A DNA stretch of 64,000 bases. Origin: Castellaniella sp036379515. Lineage in GTDB: Bacteria; Pseudomonadota; Gammaproteobacteria; Burkholderiales; Burkholderiaceae_B. Position 1 is the stretch's first letter. Each line of letters opens with the position of its first letter. Below, piece after piece: positions 35,971 to 44,226 of the stretch. The notes beneath the pieces were generated by a model. It saw only the letters and a list, made by a program, of their open reading frames with translations. It was not told the origin of the DNA and made no database searches. The stretch covers positions 1 to 64,000 of the forward strand of contig NZ_DASVGN010000019.1 of NCBI RefSeq assembly GCF_036379515.1. The letters run 5' to 3'. A program made the translations under genes and the position numbers.

Positions 35971-37140
35971 TTACTTGGACGACTGGGCCTGGTACTGCGC
36001 CATCAGATCGATGAATTTGTCGAAGAGCACCAGGATGTCGTGCGGACCGGGGCTGGCTTCAGGGTGGCCCTGAAAACAAAACACGGGGCGATCCGTGAGT
36101 TCGAAGCCCTGCAGCGTGCCGTCGAACAGTGATACATGAGTCACCCGCACGTTGGCTGGCAAACTGCCGGCATCGACCGCAAAACCGTGATTCTGACTGG
36201 TGATGAACACATGCCCGCTGGCAAGGTCCTGCACTGGGTGGTTTGCGCCATGATGGCCGGTCTTCATCTTCACGGTGCGGCCGCCCAGCGTCAGCCCCAG
36301 AATCTGCTGCCCGAGGCAGATGCCGAACAAGGGAATGCCGCGTTCGAGCACGGCACGGCACGTGTCAATGGCGTAGCCGCAAGCCGCCGGGTCACCCGGG
36401 CCATTCGACAAAAAGATGCCATCCGGGTTCTTGGCGAGGATCTCATCCACGGGCATGGTGGCCGGCACCAACGTGACGTGACAGCCGCGGTCAGCCAACA
36501 GGCGCAGGATGTTGGACTTGATGCCGTAGTCGTAGGCCACCACGTGAAAGCGTGACTGATCGGGTTGCGAAAAGCCGCCACCCAGATTCCAGGTGCCTTG
36601 TGTCCAATGGCTGGCCTTGTCGGTGGTGACCTTCAAGGCAAGATCCTGACCATCCATCCCGCTGTACCCCTGGGCAAGCTCGACGGCACGCTCGACGTCT
36701 TCGCCCACCAGGATACAGGCCCCCTGCGCGCCCCGCTCACGCAGGATGCGAGTGAGCTTTCGGGTATCGATCCCCGAAATGGCCACAACGCCTTGGGCCT
36801 TCAAGTAGTCGGGCAGTGACTGCGTGGCCCGAAAATTGGACAGAGTCGCAGGGCAGTCTCGCACAACCAGGCCAGCAGCCTGCACGTGGGTGGATTCCAC
36901 GTCTTCGGCATTGATGCCCGTATTGCCAATATGCGGATAAGTCAGCGTGACGATCTGGCCGTTGTAGCTGGGATCGGTCAGGATTTCCTGGTAACCCGTC
37001 ATGGCCGTGTTGAACACGACTTCGGCCACGCTGGTGCCTTCGGCACCAATTGAAATGCCCCTGAATACTGTACCGTCAGCCAAGGCAAGAATTGCTGGAA
37101 CGTGGCCGTACGGCCCCTCTGGAAAGATTGACGGCAGCAA
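35971..37140 (-). CDS. carA: Carbamoyl-phosphate synthase small subunit (glutaminase)
   Basis: This 389-residue glutamine amidotransferase feeds ammonia to CarB. The catalytic triad is C275 (FGICLGQQI), H359 and E361 (FQGHPEAS). The start appears to be a TTG at 37140 (MLPSIFPEG), with GGGGA seven bases upstream and no in-frame ATG nearby; family members also begin MLPS. It is divergent from tal over 186 bp. Confidence 0.97.
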   Translation of the reverse strand: MLPSIFPEGPYGHVPAILALADGTVFRGISIGAEGTSVAEVVFNTAMTGYQEILTDPSYNGQIVTLTYPHIGNTGINAEDVESTHVQAAGLVVRDCPATLSNFRATQSLPDYLKAQGVVAISGIDTRKLTRILRERGAQGACILVGEDVERAVELAQGYSGMDGQDLALKVTTDKASHWTQGTWNLGGGFSQPDQSRFHVVAYDYGIKSNILRLLADRGCHVTLVPATMPVDEILAKNPDGIFLSNGPGDPAACGYAIDTCRAVLERGIPLFGICLGQQILGLTLGGRTVKMKTGHHGANHPVQDLASGHVFITSQNHGFAVDAGSLPANVRVTHVSLFDGTLQGFELTDRPVFCFQGHPEASPGPHDILVLFDKFIDLMAQYQAQSSK

Positions 37141-37179
37141 AATGGTCCCCGGTTACGAAATCGATATTTAAACCTTCTA

Positions 37180-37185
37180 ATTATA
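37180..37185 (-). promoter_or_regulatory. -10 element of carAB
   Basis: A perfect TATAAT on the minus strand, 40 bases before the carA start. The best -35 candidates upstream are weak. I see no attenuator or PyrR-type structure in the short leader. Confidence 0.55.
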
Positions 37186-37326
37186 CAGCCCGAGGTTCAC
37201 TGCCCAGGATGCGCCCACGACCACCAAGAGTCAGGGTTACTCCCAGGGCTGATGCCTTGCAGGAAATCACTGTGGGGAAATGGTCTACAGTAGGACCTTT
37301 CTCGACACCAACGTCTTTCACACGCC

Positions 37327-38271
37327 ATGAGCAATCAACTGGAAGCCCTGCGCACCTTGACCACCGTGGTCGCCGACACCGGCGACTTCGAGGCCATGCA
37401 GGCCTACCATCCTACCGATGCCACCACCAATCCCTCGCTGATTCTGAAAGCGGTCCAGAAAGACAGCTATCGCCCGTTGCTGGATGAGATCCGCAGCACC
37501 CACGCAAAGGCGTCGCTCACCGAACAGGTCGACCGATTGCTGGTGGCATTCGGCGCGCAAATCCTGCAGATCGTCCCAGGCAGGGTTTCGACCGAAGTCG
37601 ACGCGCGACTGTCTTTTGACACGCAAGCAAGCATCGAACGTGCCCGGCAGATCATTGCGCTTTACGAAGCCCAAGGCATCAGCCGTGAACGCGTCCTCAT
37701 CAAGCTGGCCTCCACCTGGGAAGGCATTCAGGCCGCGCGTGTCCTGCAGACTGAGGGCATCTTCTGCAACATGACGCTGCTGTTTTCGCTCACGCAAGCA
37801 ATCGCCTGCGCGCAGGCCCGTGTCACGCTGGTGTCTCCCTTCGTGGGCCGCATCTACGACTGGTACAAAAAGGCGGCAGGAGCCGACTGGGACGAAGCCG
37901 CCAAGGCAGGCGCCAACGACCCAGGAGTGCAGTCGGTGAGCCGCATCTACCAGTATTTCAAGGCCTACGACATCCCCACCCAGATCATGGGGGCCAGCTT
38001 TCGCAATATCGGACAGATCCGCGCCCTCGCGGGCTGCGATCTGCTCACCATCAGCCCGGCACTATTGGGCGAGCTCGCAGCGTCAAAGGCACTCCTTCCC
38101 GCCGCACTGACCGTGGACGCAGCCAAACGGCAGGCACCTGAATGGCTGGCCAGCAACGAGGTCTCGTTTCGCACGCAGCTGAACCTGGACGCGATGGCAA
38201 CTGAAAAACTGTCTGAGGGCATCCGGATCTTTACAGCTGACGCCCTGAAGCTGGACGCCCTGCTTGCATAA
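37327..38271 (+). CDS. tal: Transaldolase
   Basis: This 314-residue TalB-type enzyme links the pentose phosphate pathway and glycolysis. Conserved are VVADTGDFEAM (catalytic Asp), DATTNPSLIL, GRVSTEVDARLSFD (catalytic Glu) and the Schiff-base lysine K126 in VLIKLASTWEG. It converges on the ABC permease gene, with 22 bp between stops. The transketolase partner lies at 48-50 kb. Confidence 0.97.
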   Translation: MSNQLEALRTLTTVVADTGDFEAMQAYHPTDATTNPSLILKAVQKDSYRPLLDEIRSTHAKASLTEQVDRLLVAFGAQILQIVPGRVSTEVDARLSFDTQASIERARQIIALYEAQGISRERVLIKLASTWEGIQAARVLQTEGIFCNMTLLFSLTQAIACAQARVTLVSPFVGRIYDWYKKAAGADWDEAAKAGANDPGVQSVSRIYQYFKAYDIPTQIMGASFRNIGQIRALAGCDLLTISPALLGELAASKALLPAALTVDAAKRQAPEWLASNEVSFRTQLNLDAMATEKLSEGIRIFTADALKLDALLA

Positions 38272-38293
38272 GGCATAAGGCGCCCGGCAGCGG

Positions 38294-39079
38294 TCAGCTT
38301 TTGTCCGCCGTCCCTGGGCCGGGCTGCCACACGAGAAAGTGGCGCTCGGCCACCGAGACCACACCATCGAGCAATAGCGCAAAGATCGTCAGGACCACAA
38401 TGCCGGCAAAGACGGTGTTGACATCCAGCGTGCCTTCCGCCTGCAATATCAGATACCCCACGCCAGCGGCCGACCCCAGATATTCGCCTACCACCGCGCC
38501 CACGAACGCCAGGCCGACCGAAGTATGCAAGCTGGAAAACACCCAACTCGTGGCCGAGGGCACGTAGACCGAGCGCAGCAACTGGCCCTGTGTGGCGCCC
38601 AACATGCGGGCGTTGTCCAGCAAGGTGGGACTGACCTCGCGCACACCGCGATACACGTTGAAGAACACGATAAAGAACACCAGCGTGACGGCCAACGCCA
38701 CCTTGGACCAGATCCCCAAGCCGAACCACATGCCGAAGATGGGGGCCAGAATGACACGCGGCATGGAGTTCGCAGCGGTCACATAAGGTTCGAGCAAGGC
38801 ACTGGCACTGCGCGACAGACCCAACCACAGACCGAACCCCAACCCACCGACTGTGCCGATGACGAAAGCCAGCACGGTTTCCGACAAGGTGATCCACAGA
38901 TGGCGGTACACGGTGCCGTCCGTCACGAACCAGGCCCAGATCACCTTGGCGACCTCGATGGGTTGCCCAAAGAAAAAAGCCACGTTGCGGTTCAATGACG
39001 CCCACCACCAGATGAAGAGAATCAAGGCCAGCAGAAACACCTGCAGGAACCGCAACACAGGTCTGGAGAGCTCAGGCAT
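38294..39079 (-). CDS. ABC transporter permease, SsuC/TauC family
   Basis: The protein of about 261 residues has six helices and the EAA-type loop LDNARMLGATQGQLLRSVYVPSA typical of nitrate/sulfonate/taurine permeases. The start ATG at 39079 overlaps the ATPase stop in the string ATGCCTGA. A much longer frame to 39274 lies inside the ATPase gene and has no homology. It is last in the order binding protein - ATPase - permease. Confidence 0.9.
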   Translation of the reverse strand: MPELSRPVLRFLQVFLLALILFIWWWASLNRNVAFFFGQPIEVAKVIWAWFVTDGTVYRHLWITLSETVLAFVIGTVGGLGFGLWLGLSRSASALLEPYVTAANSMPRVILAPIFGMWFGLGIWSKVALAVTLVFFIVFFNVYRGVREVSPTLLDNARMLGATQGQLLRSVYVPSATSWVFSSLHTSVGLAFVGAVVGEYLGSAAGVGYLILQAEGTLDVNTVFAGIVVLTIFALLLDGVVSVAERHFLVWQPGPGTADKS

Positions 39080-39887
39080 TGCTCTGCCCTCCTTTCTGGC
39101 GGGCATAGCCCTTGAGCACCTCGTCGCGCAAGACCGCCCAGATCGCCTGGTGCAGCGCCACGAACCGGGGATGCATGCGGATTTCCGCCACGTCGCGCGG
39201 ACGCGGGATGTCAATGTGAAATTCGCCAATGGGATGAGTGTTGGGCCCGGCTGACAACACCACGACACGATCACTCATGGCAATGGCTTCATCGAGGTCG
39301 TGCGTGATGAAAAGCACAGCCTTGCGGCGCGCCATCCACAGATCGAGCACCTCGTTTTCCATCAACTGGCGCGTCTGGATGTCCAAGGCAGAAAACGGCT
39401 CATCCATGAGGATGATGTCCGGGTCCCGGATCAAGGTCTGCGCCAGCATCGCACGCTTGCGCATGCCACCGGACATCTGGTGCGGATACCGGTTTTCAAA
39501 ACCGCCCAACCCCACCCGGCGCAACCAGTCTCGTCCCTGCTCTGCCGCCCGCGCAGCCGCCACCCCCGCGAATTCAAGCCCGGCAGTGACGTTGGCAAGG
39601 GCACTGCGCCAGGGCATCAAGGCGTCGCCCTGGAACATATAGCCGGCACGTGCGTTGACGCCATGGAGCGGTTCACCGAACACGCTGACCGAGCCCGCAC
39701 TGGGTTTGAGCAGGCCAGCGGCCATGTTCAGCAAGGTCGATTTGCCACACCCCGTGGGGCCGACGACAGAAACGAATTCGCCTGGCGCCACCGTGATCGT
39801 GGCATCGCGCATGGCGGTATACGACCCGCCATCGGGCGACGCGAACGTGCAGGTGACGCTATTGAGCAGCAGTGCAGCCTCAGGCAT
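39072..39887 (-). CDS. ABC transporter ATPase, SsuB/TauB family
   Basis: This 271-residue ATPase shows Walker A GPTGCGKST (about 43-51), Q-loop GYMFQGDALMPWRSALANV typical of the nitrate/sulfonate importers, signature YPHQMSGGMRKRAMLAQT, Walker B IILMDEPFSALD and switch FITHDLDEAIAM. It overlaps its upstream and downstream neighbours by eight bases each, both through ATGCCTGA, suggesting coupled translation. Confidence 0.92.
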   Translation of the reverse strand: MPEAALLLNSVTCTFASPDGGSYTAMRDATITVAPGEFVSVVGPTGCGKSTLLNMAAGLLKPSAGSVSVFGEPLHGVNARAGYMFQGDALMPWRSALANVTAGLEFAGVAAARAAEQGRDWLRRVGLGGFENRYPHQMSGGMRKRAMLAQTLIRDPDIILMDEPFSALDIQTRQLMENEVLDLWMARRKAVLFITHDLDEAIAMSDRVVVLSAGPNTHPIGEFHIDIPRPRDVAEIRMHPRFVALHQAIWAVLRDEVLKGYARQKGGQSNA

Positions 39888-40929
39888 GGGGATACGTCTG
39901 ATTGGCCTTCATTGCAAACTGGTTGGTCCAGATGCGCGAGAGATCGATTTTGGTACGGTCAAAATGCGGCACGTAGGCGGCCAGCGCATTCAGGGCCGTC
40001 TGCGGGCCGTCTTCGGGGACCATGCCGTCCGGGGACAAGGCCTCATGGTTACCCTTGAGGGCAAGCTCGTACAGCGCCGTGTCGCCCAACAGGTAGGATG
40101 TTGGTACCAGTTTGGCGATATCTGACGCCGGCACAGACTGAATCCATTTGTCGGCACGCACGATGGCATTGGTCAGCGCCTGCGTCGTGTTCGGGTTGGC
40201 ATCGATGAACGACTGCGAGGCATACAAGCAGCCTGCCGGCATATCGCCGCCAAAGATTTCACGAGAGTCTTTCAGGGTACGGGTATCCGCAATGATCTGG
40301 ATGGCATCGTCCTTGACCAGCGTGCTGATGACCGGGTCCAGATTGGAAATCGCGTCGACCTGCCCGGAACGGATGGCCGTCACGGCTCCCGCACCTGCGC
40401 CCACGCCGACGTACGACACATCAGTGGGCTTGACCCCATGCTTATCCAGGAAGAAGCTCACCATCATGTTGGTGGACGAGCCAGGCGCCGTCACCCCGAC
40501 CTTCTTGCCCTTCAGATCGGCGGGCGTCTTGTAACCTGGCACCGTCTTCTTGGACACCCCCAGCACGATCATCGGCGCTCGTCCCTGCAGAACGAAGCAG
40601 CGATAGAACTGCCCCTTGGACTGCAGGCTGATGGTGTGTTCGAATGCCCCCGAAACCACATCGGCACTGCCACCCACCACGGCCTGCAAGGCCTTGGAAC
40701 CGCCTGCAAAATCGGCAATGGTGACGTTCAGCCCCTCGTCCTTGAAATAGCCCTTGAGGTGAGCCACGGATAAAGGCAGGTAGTAGATCAAGGCCTGACC
40801 GCCTACCGCAATGGTGAGCGAGGGCTTTTCCAGTTTGCCGACCCCTTGGGCCCTGACGAGCCCAGGCAACGCCCCCATGACGCCGGCGGCCCCGACGGTC
40901 TTGAGCAATTCACGACGGGAAATGACCAT
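39880..40929 (-). CDS. ABC transporter substrate-binding protein, SsuA/TauA/NMT1-like, Tat-exported
   Basis: This periplasmic binding protein has about 349 residues. The N-terminus SRRELLKTVGAAGVMGALPG carries the twin-arginine export motif (R5, R6). The mature part (LTIAVGGQALIYYLPLSVAHLKGYFKDEGLNVTIADFAGG) matches the SsuA/TauA/NMT1 family. I start at the ATG at 40929, which has AGGAGA upstream; the frame continues six codons. Substrate could be a sulfonate, nitrate or a pyrimidine precursor; the sequence does not decide. Confidence 0.87.
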   Translation of the reverse strand: MVISRRELLKTVGAAGVMGALPGLVRAQGVGKLEKPSLTIAVGGQALIYYLPLSVAHLKGYFKDEGLNVTIADFAGGSKALQAVVGGSADVVSGAFEHTISLQSKGQFYRCFVLQGRAPMIVLGVSKKTVPGYKTPADLKGKKVGVTAPGSSTNMMVSFFLDKHGVKPTDVSYVGVGAGAGAVTAIRSGQVDAISNLDPVISTLVKDDAIQIIADTRTLKDSREIFGGDMPAGCLYASQSFIDANPNTTQALTNAIVRADKWIQSVPASDIAKLVPTSYLLGDTALYELALKGNHEALSPDGMVPEDGPQTALNALAAYVPHFDRTKIDLSRIWTNQFAMKANQTYPHA

Positions 40930-41010
40930 GGTGCTTGTCTCCTGCAAATTTTATTTGAGAAAAAGATGATAACCGCCGGCCCGCTGCCGCGCCAGACGCT
41001 GTCATTGCAA

Positions 41011-41625
41011 TCACCCTTGAGTGGGTCGGCGCTCCATGAGCGCCCAGGCAATGGTGCCCGCATCCACGTACTCGAGTTCACTGCCACTCGGCACCCCACG
41101 TGCGAGACGCGTCACGGTCAGGCCGCGCGCGCGCAGCATATCGGCCAGATAGTACGCAGTGGTCTCGCCTTCGGCGGTGAAGTTGGTCGCCAGAATGACC
41201 TCGCGCACTACCCCATCGGTGGCCCGCTCCAGCAACTGTGCAAAGTGCACCTGATCGGGGCCCACCCCTTCGAGCGGGGCCAGACGTCCCTGCAGCACGT
41301 AATACAGGCCACGATAGCCGTGGCTCGCCTCGACCATGTTCTGATCGGCCGGAGTCTCGACGACACACAGCAGTGTCGTATCGCGGTCTGCATTGCTACA
41401 CGTGGCACACACGGCATCCTGCGTAAAAGAATTGCAGCGTTCGCAGTGGCGCAGCCCCGTGACGGCCTCGGTGAGCGCCGCACCCAGCTTCAGGGCCCCT
41501 TGTGGATCACGCTGCAGCAAGTGATAAGCCATGCGCCGGGCCGATCGGACCCCCACACCCGGCAGGCAGCGCAAGGCTTCCACCAGTGTCAGCAGCGGTT
41601 CGGGTTCAGGCAGGCCACTTGCCAT
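41011..41625 (-). CDS. recR: Recombination mediator RecR
   Basis: This 204-residue protein of RecFOR repair has a helix-hairpin-helix (LPGVGVRSARRMAYHLL), a four-cysteine zinc finger (CERCNSF...CATC) and a Toprim domain (LCVVETPADQNMVEAS). It follows ybaB by five bases; recR-ybaB-dnaX order is conserved. Confidence 0.97.
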   Translation of the reverse strand: MASGLPEPEPLLTLVEALRCLPGVGVRSARRMAYHLLQRDPQGALKLGAALTEAVTGLRHCERCNSFTQDAVCATCSNADRDTTLLCVVETPADQNMVEASHGYRGLYYVLQGRLAPLEGVGPDQVHFAQLLERATDGVVREVILATNFTAEGETTAYYLADMLRARGLTVTRLARGVPSGSELEYVDAGTIAWALMERRPTQG

Positions 41626-41630
41626 GATGA

Positions 41631-41957
41631 TCAGAACGGCAGTTTCATGCCCGCAGGCAGCGCCATGCCGGCCGTCACGGCCGACATTTTTTCTTGCGCA
41701 GCAGCTTCGGCCTTGCGCTGGGCGTCGTTGAAAGCCGCCGCCACCAGGTCTTCAATCATGTCGCGATCGTCGTCATAAAGCGAAGGATCAATGACGACGC
41801 GCTTGACGTCGTACTTGCCCGTCATCGTCACCTTGACCAGGCCGCCGCCGGCCGCTCCTTCGACCACGAGGTCAGCCAGGGACTCCTGAGCCTTCTTCAT
41901 GTTTTCCTGCATTTGCTGAGCCTGGCGCATCAAGCCGGCAATCTGACCTTTCATCAT
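41631..41957 (-). CDS. ybaB: Nucleoid-associated protein YbaB/EbfC family
   Basis: The 108-residue dimeric DNA-binding protein has family features MKGQIAGLMRQAQQMQENMKKAQ and VTMTGKYDVKRVVIDPSL. It lies between dnaX (60 bp upstream) and recR (5 bp downstream) on one strand. Confidence 0.96.
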   Translation of the reverse strand: MMKGQIAGLMRQAQQMQENMKKAQESLADLVVEGAAGGGLVKVTMTGKYDVKRVVIDPSLYDDDRDMIEDLVAAAFNDAQRKAEAAAQEKMSAVTAGMALPAGMKLPF

Positions 41958-42017
41958 GGTGAAATCCTGACTGAGTGAATTCTGAATCCGGCCGAGTCGA
42001 CCGATCGAAAAAAGCGA

Positions 42018-43946
42018 CTATACCGCAGGCGGCTGCACCGACCCAGGAACCACCCGAGCGGCAAATTGCTCGGTCAACGAGCGAACCACCGCATCGTCCT
42101 GCACGGCCTGCTCGGCTGCCGCCTGACGCCGGCCCCGTTCAGCCTGATCCACTGCATAGGCGGTGTCGTCACCCGTAGTGCCATAGACCACGTCCAGCCG
42201 CAGTGCACGCCCGAAATGCTCGGACAACACTGTGCGCAGCCTGTCCTGGCTGCTGCTTTCAACCAGACTGTGGATGGCGACCCGCAGGCGCACGGCATGT
42301 GCATCGCCCGACAACCACTCGCTGTTCACCGCAAGCGCGCGAGCGGCGCCCCCCAGGGGCAGGTTTGCCGCCAGCGCCGGCCATTCAGAGGCCGTCATGC
42401 GAGCCGGATCAGGAGTCTCAGCAGCAGGGGCTGCTGGCGCGGCCTCCAGCCCGGCCAGGGCATGACCCAGGTCGTCGGAATCGACTTCGGCCATGGAAGC
42501 GGTGTCGAAGTCATCCGCCACGTCAGGCACGCTGTCTGTCCAATCGCCTGCAGGCTCGTTCGAAGGTGGTTCTAATGACAGGGTCGCACGTGCCTGAACC
42601 GGGTCAGCGGAGAGAAGGGGAGCGTCGACCACTGCTTTCGGGTCAGGGGCAACTTCGGTTTCGGTTTCGGTTTCGGTTTCGGTTTCGGCAGCAGAGTCTC
42701 GACCCACTTGCAGCTGAGGGAGCTCGGGTATCGCGATCGCCGGTTCCGCAATCACAGATCGAGAGTGAGCTCCGGCCTCTGCACCCGACGCTGCAGGGGT
42801 GGCAGCGGCTTGTTCGGCCGCAAGCTCGGGCAGCACAGGCTGCATGAGCACGGGAGGGACACGATCCGCAGGCAGCAAGCCCAGCATACGCAGGCAAGCC
42901 ATGACGAAGCCCGCGTATTCGTCGGGCGCCAGGCTGAGTTCGTGCCGGCTGTGCACCGCCACCGTGTAAAACAATTGGACTTCGTCGGGGGCCAGCGCCT
43001 GGGCCAGCGACTGCACCTCGGCGGCCAGCGGGTCATCGGCCTGGGCATGTCCCAGACGCTGCGCAATGGCGACCCGGGACAGCAGCACAGCCAAATCAGC
43101 CAACGCGGACTGGAACGACAGGCCTCGGGTGGCCAGGTCATCGGCCACCGCCACAACGGCAGGCGCATCTGCCACGGCCAACGCACGCAGCAAGGCCACC
43201 AGGTGATGCTGGTCCAAGGTGCCCAGCATTTCTCCGACAGCCGCCGTCGTGAGATCGCCCGCGGCATAGGAAATGGCCTGATCCGTGAGCGACAGGGCGT
43301 CGCGCATGGAGCCCGCCGCCGACTGCGCGATCAGCCTCAGCGCCTGTGGCTCGGCCGTAATGGATTCTTCCGACAGGACGTGCTGCAGGTGCTCGACGAT
43401 GGCGGGCACCGTCATCTGCTTCAGGTTGAACTGCAGACAGCGCGACAACACCGTGACCGGAATTTTTTGGGGGTCGGTGGTGGCGAGAATGAATTTCACG
43501 TGCTCGGGTGGCTCTTCCAGCGTTTTCAACATGGCGTTGAACGCATGCCCCGTGAGCATGTGCACTTCGTCGATCATGTAGACCTTGTAGCGGCCCACCG
43601 ACGGCGCGTAGACCGCCTGTTCGAGCAGCTGGGTCATCTCGTCCACGCCGCGATTCGAGGCAGCATCGAGCTCGATGTAATCCACGTACCGTCCGGCATC
43701 GATCTCGGTGCACGCCTGGCAATGGCCGCATGGCGTGGCAGTGACGCCATCGGCACAATTGAGCGACTTGGCCAGAATGCGCGACAAGGTGGTCTTGCCC
43801 ACCCCCCGAGTGCCCGTGAAAAGCCATGCGTGGTGCAGCCGCCCCGAGGATAGGGCATGGGTTAGCGCCCGGACCACGTGATCCTGACCAATCAAGGTAT
43901 CGAAGGAACGGGGGCGCCATTTGCGCGCCAAAACGAGATAGCTCAT
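42018..43946 (-). CDS. dnaX: DNA polymerase III subunits gamma/tau (DnaX)
   Basis: This clamp-loader ATPase has about 642 residues: N-terminal SYLVLARKWRPRSFD, Walker A GTRGVGKTT, zinc cluster with HCQAC, Walker B VYMIDEVHML, and an SRC motif (VLSRCLQF). The start at 43946 matches the family; the frame extends 20 codons. Residues from about 390 are an Ala/Glu/Pro-rich linker containing a run of alternating Glu-Thr (from a TTCGGT repeat), before the tau C-terminal domain. I see no E. coli-like frameshift signal, so gamma may not be made that way. Confidence 0.96.
   Translation of the reverse strand: MSYLVLARKWRPRSFDTLIGQDHVVRALTHALSSGRLHHAWLFTGTRGVGKTTLSRILAKSLNCADGVTATPCGHCQACTEIDAGRYVDYIELDAASNRGVDEMTQLLEQAVYAPSVGRYKVYMIDEVHMLTGHAFNAMLKTLEEPPEHVKFILATTDPQKIPVTVLSRCLQFNLKQMTVPAIVEHLQHVLSEESITAEPQALRLIAQSAAGSMRDALSLTDQAISYAAGDLTTAAVGEMLGTLDQHHLVALLRALAVADAPAVVAVADDLATRGLSFQSALADLAVLLSRVAIAQRLGHAQADDPLAAEVQSLAQALAPDEVQLFYTVAVHSRHELSLAPDEYAGFVMACLRMLGLLPADRVPPVLMQPVLPELAAEQAAATPAASGAEAGAHSRSVIAEPAIAIPELPQLQVGRDSAAETETETETETEVAPDPKAVVDAPLLSADPVQARATLSLEPPSNEPAGDWTDSVPDVADDFDTASMAEVDSDDLGHALAGLEAAPAAPAAETPDPARMTASEWPALAANLPLGGAARALAVNSEWLSGDAHAVRLRVAIHSLVESSSQDRLRTVLSEHFGRALRLDVVYGTTGDDTAYAVDQAERGRRQAAAEQAVQDDAVVRSLTEQFAARVVPGSVQPPAV
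42654..42689. repeat. Hexanucleotide TTCGGT microsatellite inside dnaX
   Basis: Five perfect TTCGGT copies and a sixth TTCGGC run in phase with the codons, giving alternating Glu-Thr residues in the DnaX linker. Change in copy number would keep the frame and only alter linker length. Confidence 0.9.
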
Positions 43947-43986
43947 GACAAGGCCGCCCATATGCGACATAAGGGGGAAATGAAGT

Positions 43987-44081
43987 GGCGAGCCTGACTT
44001 CGGCACTGGTTCTGCACGGCTATGGCTGCTTCGTTCCCGACCTGACCAGGTTCACCGCCGAACCATGCGAAGGGGCCCGCC
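43987..44081 (-). ncRNA. ffs: Signal recognition particle 4.5S RNA
   Basis: On the minus strand the conserved domain IV appears as CCUGGUCAGGUC-G-GGAA-C-GAAGCAGCC, with the GGAA tetraloop and the asymmetric loop that binds Ffh. The ends pair: GGCGGGCC (5', 44074-44081) with GGCUCGCC (3', 43987-43994), and CUUCG with CGAAG inside. Length is about 95 nt, a short bacterial SRP RNA. It lies 40 bp above dnaX, as in other betaproteobacteria. Confidence 0.93.
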
Positions 44082-44087
44082 TTGCGC

Positions 44088-44093
44088 ATTCTA
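44088..44093 (-). promoter_or_regulatory. -10 element of ffs
   Basis: TAGAAT on the minus strand, seven bases before the inferred RNA 5' end at 44081, the expected distance to a transcription start. Confidence 0.6.
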
Positions 44094-44226
44094 ACAGGGA
44101 ATCGACCCTGGCCTGGTACCGCCATACCGCCCCCGGCTCGGCAGCAGGCGCTAACATGGGTGCGCACGAAGAGCAGGCCCCACTCGATCGCCCTCTTCTT
44201 CGCGTGACTGAAATCTGGATACAGCA

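Noticed and set aside
43455..43475. Programmed frameshift site in dnaX at an A6 run
   Set aside because: The run encodes QK-I in phase CAA-AAA-ATT, which is not a slippery heptamer, and it lies near codon 160, far too early to give gamma.
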